A DNA stretch of 5,108 bases from JBQTHI01 sp052390035 (lineage in GTDB: Bacteria > Actinomycetota > Acidimicrobiia > Spongiisociales > ZC4RG35). A program made the position numbers and the translations under genes. Shown in pieces: positions 1 to 5,108 of the stretch. Numbering within the stretch: position 1 is the first letter of the stretch; each line of letters starts with the position of its first letter. Under the pieces are notes generated by a model, which had not been told where the DNA came from, ran no database searches, and worked only from the letters and a program-made list of their open reading frames with translations. The stretch covers positions 1 through 5,108 of the forward strand of contig JBQTHI010000115.1 in the NCBI GenBank assembly GCA_052390035.1, read 5' to 3'.

Positions 1-950
1 CCCAGTACGAGCGGGCCTGGGGCCGCGTGCAGGAGATCACCAAGGAGGGCGGGGCCGTCAAAGGCACCGTTATCGAGGTGGTCAAAGGCGGCCTGATCGT
101 TGACATCGGTCTGCGGGGCTTCCTCCCGGCATCCCTCGTCGACCTGCGGCGGGTCCGCGATCTTGACCCCTTCATCGGTCAGGAGATCGAGGCGAAGGTC
201 ATTGAATTGGACCGCAACCGCAACAACGTCGTCCTCTCCCGCCGAGCCCACCTCGAGGAGGAGCAGGCCGAGCAGCGCGCCCAGTTCCTCGACGATCTGA
301 AGGAAGGGGAGAACCGCCCCGGGGTGGTGTCCTCGGTGGTCAACTTCGGCGCCTTCGTCGACCTCGGAGGGATGGACGGTCTGGTCCATGTTTCCGAGAT
401 GTCCTGGCAGCACATCTCCCATCCATCGGAGATGGTCAAGGTGGGCGACAAGGTCAATGTCAAGGTGCTCGAAGTCGATCGTGAGCGGGAGAGGATCTCG
501 CTCTCGATCCGCCAAACCCTGGAAGATCCGTGGGAGGTGTTCTCCCGGGACCGCAACGTCGGCGACGTCGTCGACGGGATCGTCACCAAGACCGTCCCCT
601 TCGGGGCGTTCGTGTCGGTTGCCGACGGGGTGGAGGGACTGGTCCACGTATCGGAGATCGCCATCCATCGGGTGGAATCGCCCGAATTGGAGCTGTCGAT
701 CAATCAGCCCGTGCGGGTGAAGATCACCGAGAAAGAAGACGAGCGGCGTCGCATCAGCTTGTCGATCAAGCAGGCTCTTCCGGAATGGCAGGAGCGCAGC
801 TCCCAACCGGGTCCGGCCAAACGACCGGCCAAGCGTGAGTTCGAGCGGGAGTTCGGTCCGTCGGCTCCCGAACCAGAGCCGGTAGCCGTCGACGCGTCGC
901 TCGAGGCCATCTTGCAGGAATTGAAGGAACGGGGGATCGGTCGCCGCTAG
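1..950 (+). CDS. rpsA: 30S ribosomal protein S1, 5'-truncated by window edge
   Basis: S1 binds mRNA on the 30S subunit and helps deliver it for translation initiation. The reading frame is open from the first complete codon (position 3), where it reads QYERAWGR, so the GTG at 27 is internal and the true start lies left of the window. About 315 residues are visible. Three S1 (OB-fold) RNA-binding repeats can be seen at roughly visible residues 18-81 (GLRGFLPASLV, NNVVLSRR), 104-171 (NFGAFVDLGGMDGLVHVSE, ERISLSIRQ) and 186-256 (PFGAFVSVADGVEGLVHVSE, RRISLSIKQ). The linker before the first matches the one between domains 1 and 2 of actinobacterial four-domain S1, so one N-terminal domain is probably missing. 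A tail of about 55 residues, rich in Pro, Glu and Lys/Arg, follows and ends in a predicted helix (LEAILQELKERGIGRR). The stop is TAG at 948-950. The family call is secure. The four-domain total is inferred. Confidence 0.96.
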   Translation, partial: QYERAWGRVQEITKEGGAVKGTVIEVVKGGLIVDIGLRGFLPASLVDLRRVRDLDPFIGQEIEAKVIELDRNRNNVVLSRRAHLEEEQAEQRAQFLDDLKEGENRPGVVSSVVNFGAFVDLGGMDGLVHVSEMSWQHISHPSEMVKVGDKVNVKVLEVDRERERISLSIRQTLEDPWEVFSRDRNVGDVVDGIVTKTVPFGAFVSVADGVEGLVHVSEIAIHRVESPELELSINQPVRVKITEKEDERRRISLSIKQALPEWQERSSQPGPAKRPAKREFEREFGPSAPEPEPVAVDASLEAILQELKERGIGRR

Positions 951-952
951 TA

Positions 953-994
953 CTTGACCTGACTAGTCAATCCTGGGAGCCTGCTCTTGACCTG
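953..994. repeat. Direct repeat CTTGACCTG (two copies) overlapping a palindrome
   Basis: The 9-mer CTTGACCTG occurs at 953-961 and 986-994, start to start 33 bases, which is close to three helical turns. The first copy runs into the perfect 10-base palindrome TGACTAGTCA (960-969), and the longer inverted repeat TTGAC-N7-GTCAA spans 954-970. A dimeric regulator such as a GntR-type repressor could bind such a site, but no regulator is encoded here and the sequence matches no operator I can name with certainty. Chance occurrence is possible. Confidence 0.35.
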
Positions 995-999
995 GCTCC
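976..999 (+). terminator. Candidate rpsA terminator hairpin, no U-tract
   Basis: GGAGCC (976-981) can pair with GGCTCC (994-999), a 6-base-pair GC-rich stem with a 12-base loop that begins 25 bases after the rpsA stop. An alternative overlapping stem pairs 979-985 with 1004-1010 with one G-U pair. No run of T follows (the sequence continues CAAACAGCGGG from the last stem base), so it is not a canonical intrinsic terminator. Actinobacterial terminators often lack the U-tract, so it remains only a candidate. Confidence 0.25.
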
Positions 1000-1112
1000 A
1001 AACAGCGGGCTTAAGGGGGGCAGGAACTGGGTCGAAGAACTAGTGATTAAGGCGATCGGCTGCGGCCCGCGTTTGGGGGACTATCCCAACCCGGCTCCCC
1101 AGCTTTGTCGAT

Positions 1113-1118
1113 AAGGAG
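1113..1118 (+). promoter_or_regulatory. Ribosome binding site of the cpaB-like gene
   Basis: AAGGAG lies 5 bases before the ATG at 1124 and is a near-perfect Shine-Dalgarno match. It is the strongest such site in the window and fixes the cpaB start. Confidence 0.8.
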
Positions 1119-1123
1119 TCTGG

Positions 1124-2032
1124 ATGGGTAGGAGAGCATTAGTCCTGTTAGTCGCCCTGCTGTTGGCGGGGGTGGCCGCCTTTGCGGTGTTCCAGTTCTT
1201 GCAGAACATCCAATCCGAAGCGGAGGCCGGTCAGGAGAAGCAGACCGTCTTCCGGGCGACGACGTTCATCGCCGAGGGTTCGCAGGGATCCCAGGTACTC
1301 CAATCGCAGCTGGTCGTGGAGAGCGAAGAGAACACCCAGGATCTGCCCGACGGGGCTATCACCACTGCCGAGGCACTGCAGGCGGCCTTGACGAACAGGC
1401 TTGCGGTCGGTCCGATTGAGCGCAACCAGATCATCACCGGCAGCCAATGGGTCGAGTTGTCGGTGCAACTCAAGCCCCTCTCCGAGTTGATTCCCTCCGG
1501 CAAACAGGCCATCACCATTTCCACCGATGCGGTCCGGGGGGTCAACGGCTTTGTCCGGCCCGGTGACCTGATCAACCTGATTATCACAGTCGAGATCGAG
1601 TTCAACCAGATCCCGGTCGACTCGCCGATCTTCGGCATCCCGACCGAAACCACCGCGGCCGATGGCACCGCCGGCCAGGAGCAGACCGAAACAGTCACCT
1701 ATACGCGCTATGTCCTGCAGGGACTGCCGGTTTTGGCGGTCGCCCAGCAGGTACGGTCCGAGGAGGGTGAGCCCACCCCGGTGGTCACCCAGCAGTTCGA
1801 CGAGCAGGGCAACCCCATCCCAGCCGATCAGGCCGCCCAGCAACAGGTCCCGCAGACGGTGTTCACCCTCGAGGTGACACCGGAGCAGGCCGAGCGGATC
1901 GTGTTCTCATTCGAGACCGCTTCGGTGTGGCTGACATTGGTTCCTTCCGACTTCGTCGAAGTGGAAACGCAGGGCGTTACCATTGAGAATCTGTTTGCGG
2001 GGGATCTGGTGCAGGACATCTTCGGTAACTGA
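1124..2032 (+). CDS. cpaB: Flp/Tad pilus assembly protein CpaB (RcpC) family
   Basis: CpaB/RcpC proteins are membrane-anchored, extracytoplasmic parts of the Tad pilus machine. In diderms they work with the secretin; their role in monoderms is less clear. The protein is 302 residues, normal for the family. Residues 5-26 form one hydrophobic segment after MGRR, an N-terminal anchor with most of the chain outside. A SAF-like region follows at about 40-110 (VFRATTFIAEGSQ ... RLAVGPIERNQII). The family hallmark is at 127-155: GKQAITISTDAVRGVNGFVRPGDLINLI, given here in two parts as GKQAITISTDAVRG then VNGFVRPGDLINLI. A second beta-rich part ends with VTPEQAERIVFSFETASVWLTL (about 251-272). Between these lie two low-complexity acidic, Gln/Pro/Thr-rich stretches (about 163-190 and 210-245), probably exposed loops. 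It is the first gene of the tad operon, 33 bases before cpaE. The family call rests on the RPGD region and synteny. Confidence 0.85.
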   Translation: MGRRALVLLVALLLAGVAAFAVFQFLQNIQSEAEAGQEKQTVFRATTFIAEGSQGSQVLQSQLVVESEENTQDLPDGAITTAEALQAALTNRLAVGPIERNQIITGSQWVELSVQLKPLSELIPSGKQAITISTDAVRGVNGFVRPGDLINLIITVEIEFNQIPVDSPIFGIPTETTAADGTAGQEQTETVTYTRYVLQGLPVLAVAQQVRSEEGEPTPVVTQQFDEQGNPIPADQAAQQQVPQTVFTLEVTPEQAERIVFSFETASVWLTLVPSDFVEVETQGVTIENLFAGDLVQDIFGN

Positions 2033-2053
2033 GTCATACAGGGGCGAGCTCCC

Positions 2054-2060
2054 AAGGGAA
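2054..2060 (+). promoter_or_regulatory. Ribosome binding site supporting the GTG start of cpaE
   Basis: AAGGGAA lies 5-6 bases before GTG at 2066. This spacing favours the GTG start, which also keeps the first strand of the receiver-like domain (NNLLVVDEE) intact. Confidence 0.6.
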
Positions 2061-2065
2061 CAAAC

Positions 2066-3247
2066 GTGTCGATAGCCGAGAACAATCTGCTGGTAGTTGA
2101 TGAGGAAGCGGCCTTCATCGACCAGGCCAAGCGGCTCTTCGATGGCCGTCTCCCCACCGCCCGGTCTTTGACCGAGGCGATGGCGGCGGCCGACGCGGGT
2201 GACTTGCGGATGGTGCTGCTCGGTCCTTCTTTCGCCAACGAGCGGTCGATCGACTCGATCCGAGCGCTGCGCAACGAAGATCCTTCGCTGATCCTCATCG
2301 GTGTGGCCGAGCAGGTAACCCCCAACCTGCTGCGTTCGGCGATGCGTTCGGGTCTGTCCGAAGTGATCGAGGCGCCCCTCACCGAGGACAAGATCGAAGA
2401 GGCGATCAAGCAGTTCGCTAACGATGTCCTCAAACGTAAGGCCGCCGTCGCCACCCGCGGGGTCGAAGCCCCCCGCGACGAGGGTCAGCTGGTGGTGGTC
2501 ATGTCGGCCAAGGGCGGCTCGGGAAAGACCGTCACCGCCACCAACCTCGCTTTGCTGCTCGCCCGGTTTGAGGACAAGAGGGTGGCGATGGTCGACGCCG
2601 ACCTCCAATTCGGCGATGTTTGCCTCGTCCTCCAACTAGAGCCTCGCTTCACCCTGGTCAACGCTGCCCACGAACTTCACCACCTCGATGGGGAGCTTTT
2701 GGAGTCTCTGATGACCGACCATCCCAGCGGGCTGAGGGTGATGGCTGCCCCTCTCGAGCCGGCCTTCGCCGACGACATCTCCACCGAGAGCCTCATCACC
2801 GTCGTCGAACTGCTGAAGGATCGTTACGACTATGTGGTGGTCGACACCGCCTCGATGCTCGACGAGTTGCTGCTGTCGCTGCTCGAACGGGCCAGCACCA
2901 TCATCCAGGTGGTCGATATGGATCTCCCCTCGGTCAAGAACGCCAAACTGGCCCTGGAGACACTCCGCCTTCTAAAATTCCCCACCACCAAGGTGAAGCT
3001 GGTTCTCAACCGATCGAATGCCAAGGCACGGTTGGACGACAAGGAGATCGAAGGGGCGCTCAAGATGAGCATCGCCGCCGCCATCCCCTCCGATGGGGCG
3101 GTGGCCGCCTCGATGAACGAGGGCCGCCCAGTGGTGGAGTCGGCCCCCAAGTCACGGGTGGCGAAAGGATTCGAATCGGTGGCCGAGCTGATTGCCGGCC
3201 CTATACCGGAACCTTCTTCAGGCAGGAGTGTGCGACGCCGAAAGTGA
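2066..3247 (+). CDS. cpaE: CpaE-like Tad pilus protein: pseudo-receiver plus MinD/ParA-type ATPase
   Basis: CpaE (TadZ) proteins are thought to localise the Tad machine at a site in the cell. The protein is 393 residues with a GTG start. Residues about 7-118 form a receiver-like fold: the acidic pair is kept (VVDEE, 10-14), but the usual phospho-acceptor Asp is Gly53 (VLLGPS) and the conserved Lys is replaced (VIEAPL, about 100-105), so phosphorylation is unlikely. Residues about 140-375 are a deviant Walker A ATPase: SAKGGSGKT at 147-155 with signature Lys149 and Lys154, the A' motif MVDADLQFGD at 175-184, Walker B VVVDTAS at 257-263, and VLNRSN at 313-318 near the nucleotide base. Many CpaE/TadZ proteins have degenerate Walker motifs; here they look intact, so ATP binding is expected. 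A basic tail (RSVRRRK) ends the chain. The gene lies 33 bases after cpaB and 42 before cpaF, in the same operon. A plain ParA/MinD role is less likely given the receiver-like domain and the neighbours. Confidence 0.88.
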   Translation: MSIAENNLLVVDEEAAFIDQAKRLFDGRLPTARSLTEAMAAADAGDLRMVLLGPSFANERSIDSIRALRNEDPSLILIGVAEQVTPNLLRSAMRSGLSEVIEAPLTEDKIEEAIKQFANDVLKRKAAVATRGVEAPRDEGQLVVVMSAKGGSGKTVTATNLALLLARFEDKRVAMVDADLQFGDVCLVLQLEPRFTLVNAAHELHHLDGELLESLMTDHPSGLRVMAAPLEPAFADDISTESLITVVELLKDRYDYVVVDTASMLDELLLSLLERASTIIQVVDMDLPSVKNAKLALETLRLLKFPTTKVKLVLNRSNAKARLDDKEIEGALKMSIAAAIPSDGAVAASMNEGRPVVESAPKSRVAKGFESVAELIAGPIPEPSSGRSVRRRK

Positions 3248-3267
3248 GTAGTCACCTAATCGGCCGA

Positions 3268-3286
3268 AAGGGAAAGGGGTAACCCC
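3268..3286 (+). promoter_or_regulatory. Ribosome binding site of cpaF, able to fold into a small hairpin
   Basis: The purine run AAGGGAAAGGGG (3268-3279) precedes the ATG at 3290. Its GGGG (3276-3279) can pair with CCCC (3283-3286) across a 3-base TAA loop, leaving the first AAGGGA free. The nearer purine block is 10 bases from the start, somewhat long. Pairing could lower cpaF translation or merely shorten the effective spacing. The effect is inferred. Confidence 0.45.
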
Positions 3287-3289
3287 AAG

Positions 3290-4669
3290 ATGTCATCGCT
3301 AGCAGATCGAGTAGCAGCGGCTCGGCGCAACGAGCTGTCCTCGGTCAGTACCAGCCGCAACGAGGCTCTCACCGAGCTGCGCGGCCGCCTTCACTTCAAG
3401 GTGGTTGAGGAGCTCGGTCCCACCCTCTACGACCGGCAGATGTCCGACGCCGAGCTGCGGCTGCGGGTGATGGAGATGTTGGAATGGGCGATCGATCAGG
3501 AGCAGGGAGTGCCCCTGACCATGTCGGACCGCCGCCAGCTCCTCAACGAAATCGCCTCCGACGTCCTCGGCTACGGCCCCCTCGACCCTCTGCTGAACGA
3601 TCCGGAGATCACCGAGGTGATGGTCAACGGGCCCTTCGACGTCTACACCGAGCAGCGAGGGAAGATTCTCAAGACCGACGTTCGCTTCGTCGACGACGTG
3701 CACCTCCGCCGGATCATCGACAAGATCGTCGGCCAGGTCGGACGGCGGGTCGACGAGGCCACCCCGATGGTCGACGCCCGCCTCCCCGACGGATCCCGAG
3801 TCAACGCCGTCATCCATCCCCTCGCCATCGGCGGGCCCTTCCTCACCATTCGTAAGTTCGCGGTAGATCCCTACACCGAAGCCGATCTGGTCCGATTCGC
3901 CACGATGAGCCAGCGGGTGGCCGACTTCCTCCGCGCATGCGTGCGAGGCCGTCTCAACGTGCTGATCTCAGGTGGCACCGGGTCGGGGAAGACCACCACC
4001 CTCAACGTGTTGTCGAGCTACCTGCCCGATGACGAGCGGATCGTCACGGTGGAGGACGCCGCCGAGCTACAACTCCACCAGGACCATGTCCTCTCGCTCG
4101 AGGCCCGGCCGGCGAACATCGAAGGAAAAGGCCAGGTCACCATCCGCGACCTGGTCCGCAACTGTCTGCGTATGCGTCCCGACCGGATCGTGGTGGGGGA
4201 GTGCCGAGGCGGTGAAGCCCTCGACATGCTCCAGGCGATGAACACCGGTCATGACGGGTCGCTGACCACCATCCACTCCAACAGCCCCCGTGACACCCTG
4301 TCCCGTATCGAGACGATGGTGTTGATGGCCGGCTTCGATCTGCCGGTCAAAGCCATCCGGGAACAAATCGCCTCGGCCGTCGATCTGATCGTCCACGTGT
4401 CCCGCCTCAAGGACGGCACCAGGCGCATCACCCACGTCACCGAGGTGGAAGGGATGGAAGGGGAGATCATCACCCTTCAAGACCTGTTCCTGTTCGACTT
4501 CGGCGCCGGTATCGACGAGAATTCCGGCAAGTTCATGGGACGCCTCAAGGCGACCGGGATCCGCCCGACCTTCTCCGATCATCTCCAGGACCTGGGGATC
4601 AGGCTCCCCGCCGACCTGTTCGAACCCGAACCCTTCGCCCGCCGGGCGTCGGAGTTTTCCCTCCGGTGA
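3290..4669 (+). CDS. cpaF: Tad pilus secretion ATPase CpaF/TadA (type II/IV secretion GspE family)
   Basis: CpaF/TadA is the cytoplasmic hexameric ATPase that drives extension, and in some species retraction, of Flp-type pili. The 459-residue length is normal. Residues 1-95 are largely helical and lead to the typical LGYGPLDPLLNDPEITEVMVNG (93-114), split here as LGYGPLDPLL, NDPEITEVMVNG. Motifs in order are: an arginine-rich region IIDKIVGQVGRRVDEA (142-157) and ARLPDGSRVNAVIHP (163-177); Walker A GGTGSGKT (228-235, Lys234); Asp box IVTVEDAAEL (251-260); Walker B RPDRIVVGECRGGEA (296-310) with catalytic Glu304; and His box TGHDGSLTTIHSNS (319-332, His329). All key residues are present, so the enzyme should be active. 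These motifs, with cpaB and cpaE upstream, favour CpaF over the related VirB11 or PilB/PilT. The stop TGA (4667-4669) overlaps the GTG of the next gene, suggesting translational coupling. Confidence 0.96.
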   Translation: MSSLADRVAAARRNELSSVSTSRNEALTELRGRLHFKVVEELGPTLYDRQMSDAELRLRVMEMLEWAIDQEQGVPLTMSDRRQLLNEIASDVLGYGPLDPLLNDPEITEVMVNGPFDVYTEQRGKILKTDVRFVDDVHLRRIIDKIVGQVGRRVDEATPMVDARLPDGSRVNAVIHPLAIGGPFLTIRKFAVDPYTEADLVRFATMSQRVADFLRACVRGRLNVLISGGTGSGKTTTLNVLSSYLPDDERIVTVEDAAELQLHQDHVLSLEARPANIEGKGQVTIRDLVRNCLRMRPDRIVVGECRGGEALDMLQAMNTGHDGSLTTIHSNSPRDTLSRIETMVLMAGFDLPVKAIREQIASAVDLIVHVSRLKDGTRRITHVTEVEGMEGEIITLQDLFLFDFGAGIDENSGKFMGRLKATGIRPTFSDHLQDLGIRLPADLFEPEPFARRASEFSLR

Positions 4670-5108
4670 AGCGGCTCCTGTTTGGGGGGGCGGCGTTGGC
4701 CGTCTGGCTGTTGCCCGCGTTGGCGCTGGCTCAGACCGGGCCCTCGATGGAAGTAGTGGACCTCAACACCAGCCGCTACGACCAGAACGGGCAGACCACC
4801 TTGGTGGTCGAGTTCCGTAACCTCACCTCGCCGCTCGACCCCGCCCTGCTGTCGTTGACGACCAACGGCCTGCCTGTGCAGGGATTTGAGGTTGAGCCGC
4901 TAGCCCAATCGCAGGAACCGGTGCTGATCGCCCTGGTCATCGACACCTCCGGTTCGATGCTGGGGCCGCCCATGGAAGCCGCCAAGGCGGCGGCACGAGG
5001 CTTTATCGAGGCGAAACGACCCGGCGATTTCATCGCCCTGGTGACCTTCGCTGACACGGTTCAGACCCTGTCCCCCTTCACGAGCGATGTCGCCGCCCTT
5101 ACCGCCAG
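4666..5108 (+). CDS. Exported VWA-domain protein, 3'-truncated; possibly VWA-TadB fusion
   Basis: The frame opens with GTG at 4666, overlaps the cpaF stop in GTGA, and stays open for 147 codons to the window edge. Residues 1-22 look like a signal peptide: MKRLLF, a hydrophobic core (GGAALAVWLLPALALA) and a likely cleavage after ALA before Gln23. The later ATG at 4748 would lose this signal, which supports GTG. A weak GGAG lies at 4651-4654, so translation probably depends on coupling to cpaF. Residues 28-85 resemble a beta-rich Ig-like leader. A VWA domain starts near 86 (VLIALVIDTSGSM), with the MIDAS motif DTSGS at 93-97, then AKAAARGFIEA and RPGDFIALVTFAD. The other MIDAS residues (the conserved Thr and Asp) lie beyond the window. 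VWA domains bind metal and protein ligands outside the cell, so a surface or adhesion role is plausible. In Tad operons tadB normally follows cpaF, so the unseen part may hold TadB membrane helices. A separate VWA protein before tadB is the alternative. Confidence 0.85.
   Translation, partial: MKRLLFGGAALAVWLLPALALAQTGPSMEVVDLNTSRYDQNGQTTLVVEFRNLTSPLDPALLSLTTNGLPVQGFEVEPLAQSQEPVLIALVIDTSGSMLGPPMEAAKAAARGFIEAKRPGDFIALVTFADTVQTLSPFTSDVAALTA
4684..4690 (+). repeat. G7 homopolymer in the signal-peptide codons of the VWA gene
   Basis: Seven consecutive G at codons 7-9 of the VWA protein. The frame on both sides of it is consistent: start and basic residues before, hydrophobic core and VWA domain after. 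Loss or gain of one G would shift the frame within the signal peptide and silence the protein. Confidence 0.7.

Larger units (their letters stand above)
951..1123 (+). promoter_or_regulatory. rpsA-cpaB intergenic region, likely promoter and leader of the tad operon
   Basis: This is the only sizeable non-coding stretch in the window (173 bases) and separates a housekeeping gene from the pilus genes. It should therefore hold both the end of the rpsA transcript and the start of the cpaB-cpaE-cpaF transcript; that is inference from layout. Visible elements are two copies of CTTGACCTG (953-961, 986-994), a palindrome TGACTAGTCA (960-969), a stem GGAGCC/GGCTCC (976-981 with 994-999), a second ACTAGT (1039-1044), and a small hairpin TTGGG/CCCAA (1073-1077 with 1085-1089). 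The TTGACC hexamers at 954 and 987 resemble sigma-70 -35 boxes, but no convincing TANNNT -10 box sits at 16-18 bases from either, so no promoter is placed exactly. No small ORF or RNA gene was recognised. Confidence 0.5.

Noticed and set aside
27..29. GTG as the start of the first gene
   Set aside because: The frame is open to the left edge and reads conserved S1 linker residues (QYERAWGR) before it, so it is an internal Val codon.
954..1016. Sigma-70 promoter built on TTGACC at 954 or 987
   Set aside because: The -35 match is good, but the hexamers at the right spacing (GAGCCT, CTTAAG or TTAAGG) are poor -10 boxes, so no promoter is placed.
1055..1110. Possible riboswitch (c-di-GMP type) in the cpaB leader
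   Set aside because: Only a 5-base-pair hairpin (TTGGG/CCCAA) and small GC palindromes are visible. The conserved core of the GEMM class is not recognisable.
1148..1843. Long antisense open frame (231 codons) opposite the cpaB-like gene
   Set aside because: Its translation is low-complexity, rich in Gly, Leu, Asp and Arg with no family motif. It is the expected shadow of a high-GC gene, and the opposite strand has an anchor, family motifs and a strong ribosome site.
1907..2635. Antisense open frame (242 codons) spanning the end of cpaB and the start of cpaE
   Set aside because: It has no recognisable motif, is His/Arg/Gly-rich, and runs across the boundary of two well-supported genes. GC-driven shadow.
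2620..3282. Same-strand open frame (220 codons) inside cpaE ending near the cpaF start
   Set aside because: An Arg/Pro/Gly/His-rich out-of-frame translation of cpaE, whose own frame carries the Walker motifs throughout.
4067..4582. Antisense open frame (171 codons) opposite the cpaF C-terminal half
   Set aside because: Opposite the Walker B and His box codons of cpaF, with no motif of its own.
4776..5057. Antisense open frame (93 codons) at the right edge
   Set aside because: It lies opposite the VWA coding frame, whose MIDAS motif and signal peptide make the + strand the real one.

Overview
The window is high-GC, densely coding DNA in which every supported gene lies on the + strand. The best guess is an actinobacterium, possibly a deep-branching or uncultured Acidimicrobiia-like lineage. 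The 30S protein S1 at the left edge has an actinobacterial-looking sequence: an RAWGR linker, then GLRGFLPASLV and RNRNNVVLSRR. The pilus genes that follow have no outer-membrane secretin gene among them, as expected for a single-membrane cell. GTG starts are used twice. The exact lineage cannot be settled by eye, and a Chloroflexota-type origin is not fully excluded.

Layout. 1-950: the 3' two-thirds or so of rpsA (ribosomal protein S1). 951-1123: a 173-base gap with inverted and direct repeats, the likely home of the rpsA terminator and of the promoter for the next operon. 1124-2032: cpaB-like gene. 2066-3247: cpaE-like gene (degenerate receiver domain plus MinD-like ATPase). 3290-4669: cpaF/tadA secretion ATPase. 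4666-5108: start of a secreted or membrane-anchored von Willebrand factor A (VWA) protein that overlaps the cpaF stop by 4 bases and runs off the right edge.

How the genes work together. The last four genes form the front of a Tad (tight adherence, Flp/type IVc pilus) operon. CpaF is the hexameric motor. CpaE probably positions or couples it to the envelope. CpaB is a membrane-anchored assembly protein on the outer face. The VWA protein sits where tadB (inner-membrane platform) is normally found and may be a VWA-TadB fusion, but only its N-terminus is visible. The pilin, prepilin peptidase and TadC genes are not in the window and would be expected to the right or elsewhere.

No tRNA, rRNA, CRISPR array, insertion sequence or phage gene was seen. 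Nothing here is clearly a wholly new system. The most interesting points are the VWA protein in the tadB slot, the G7 tract in its signal peptide, and the repeat-rich rpsA-cpaB gap.
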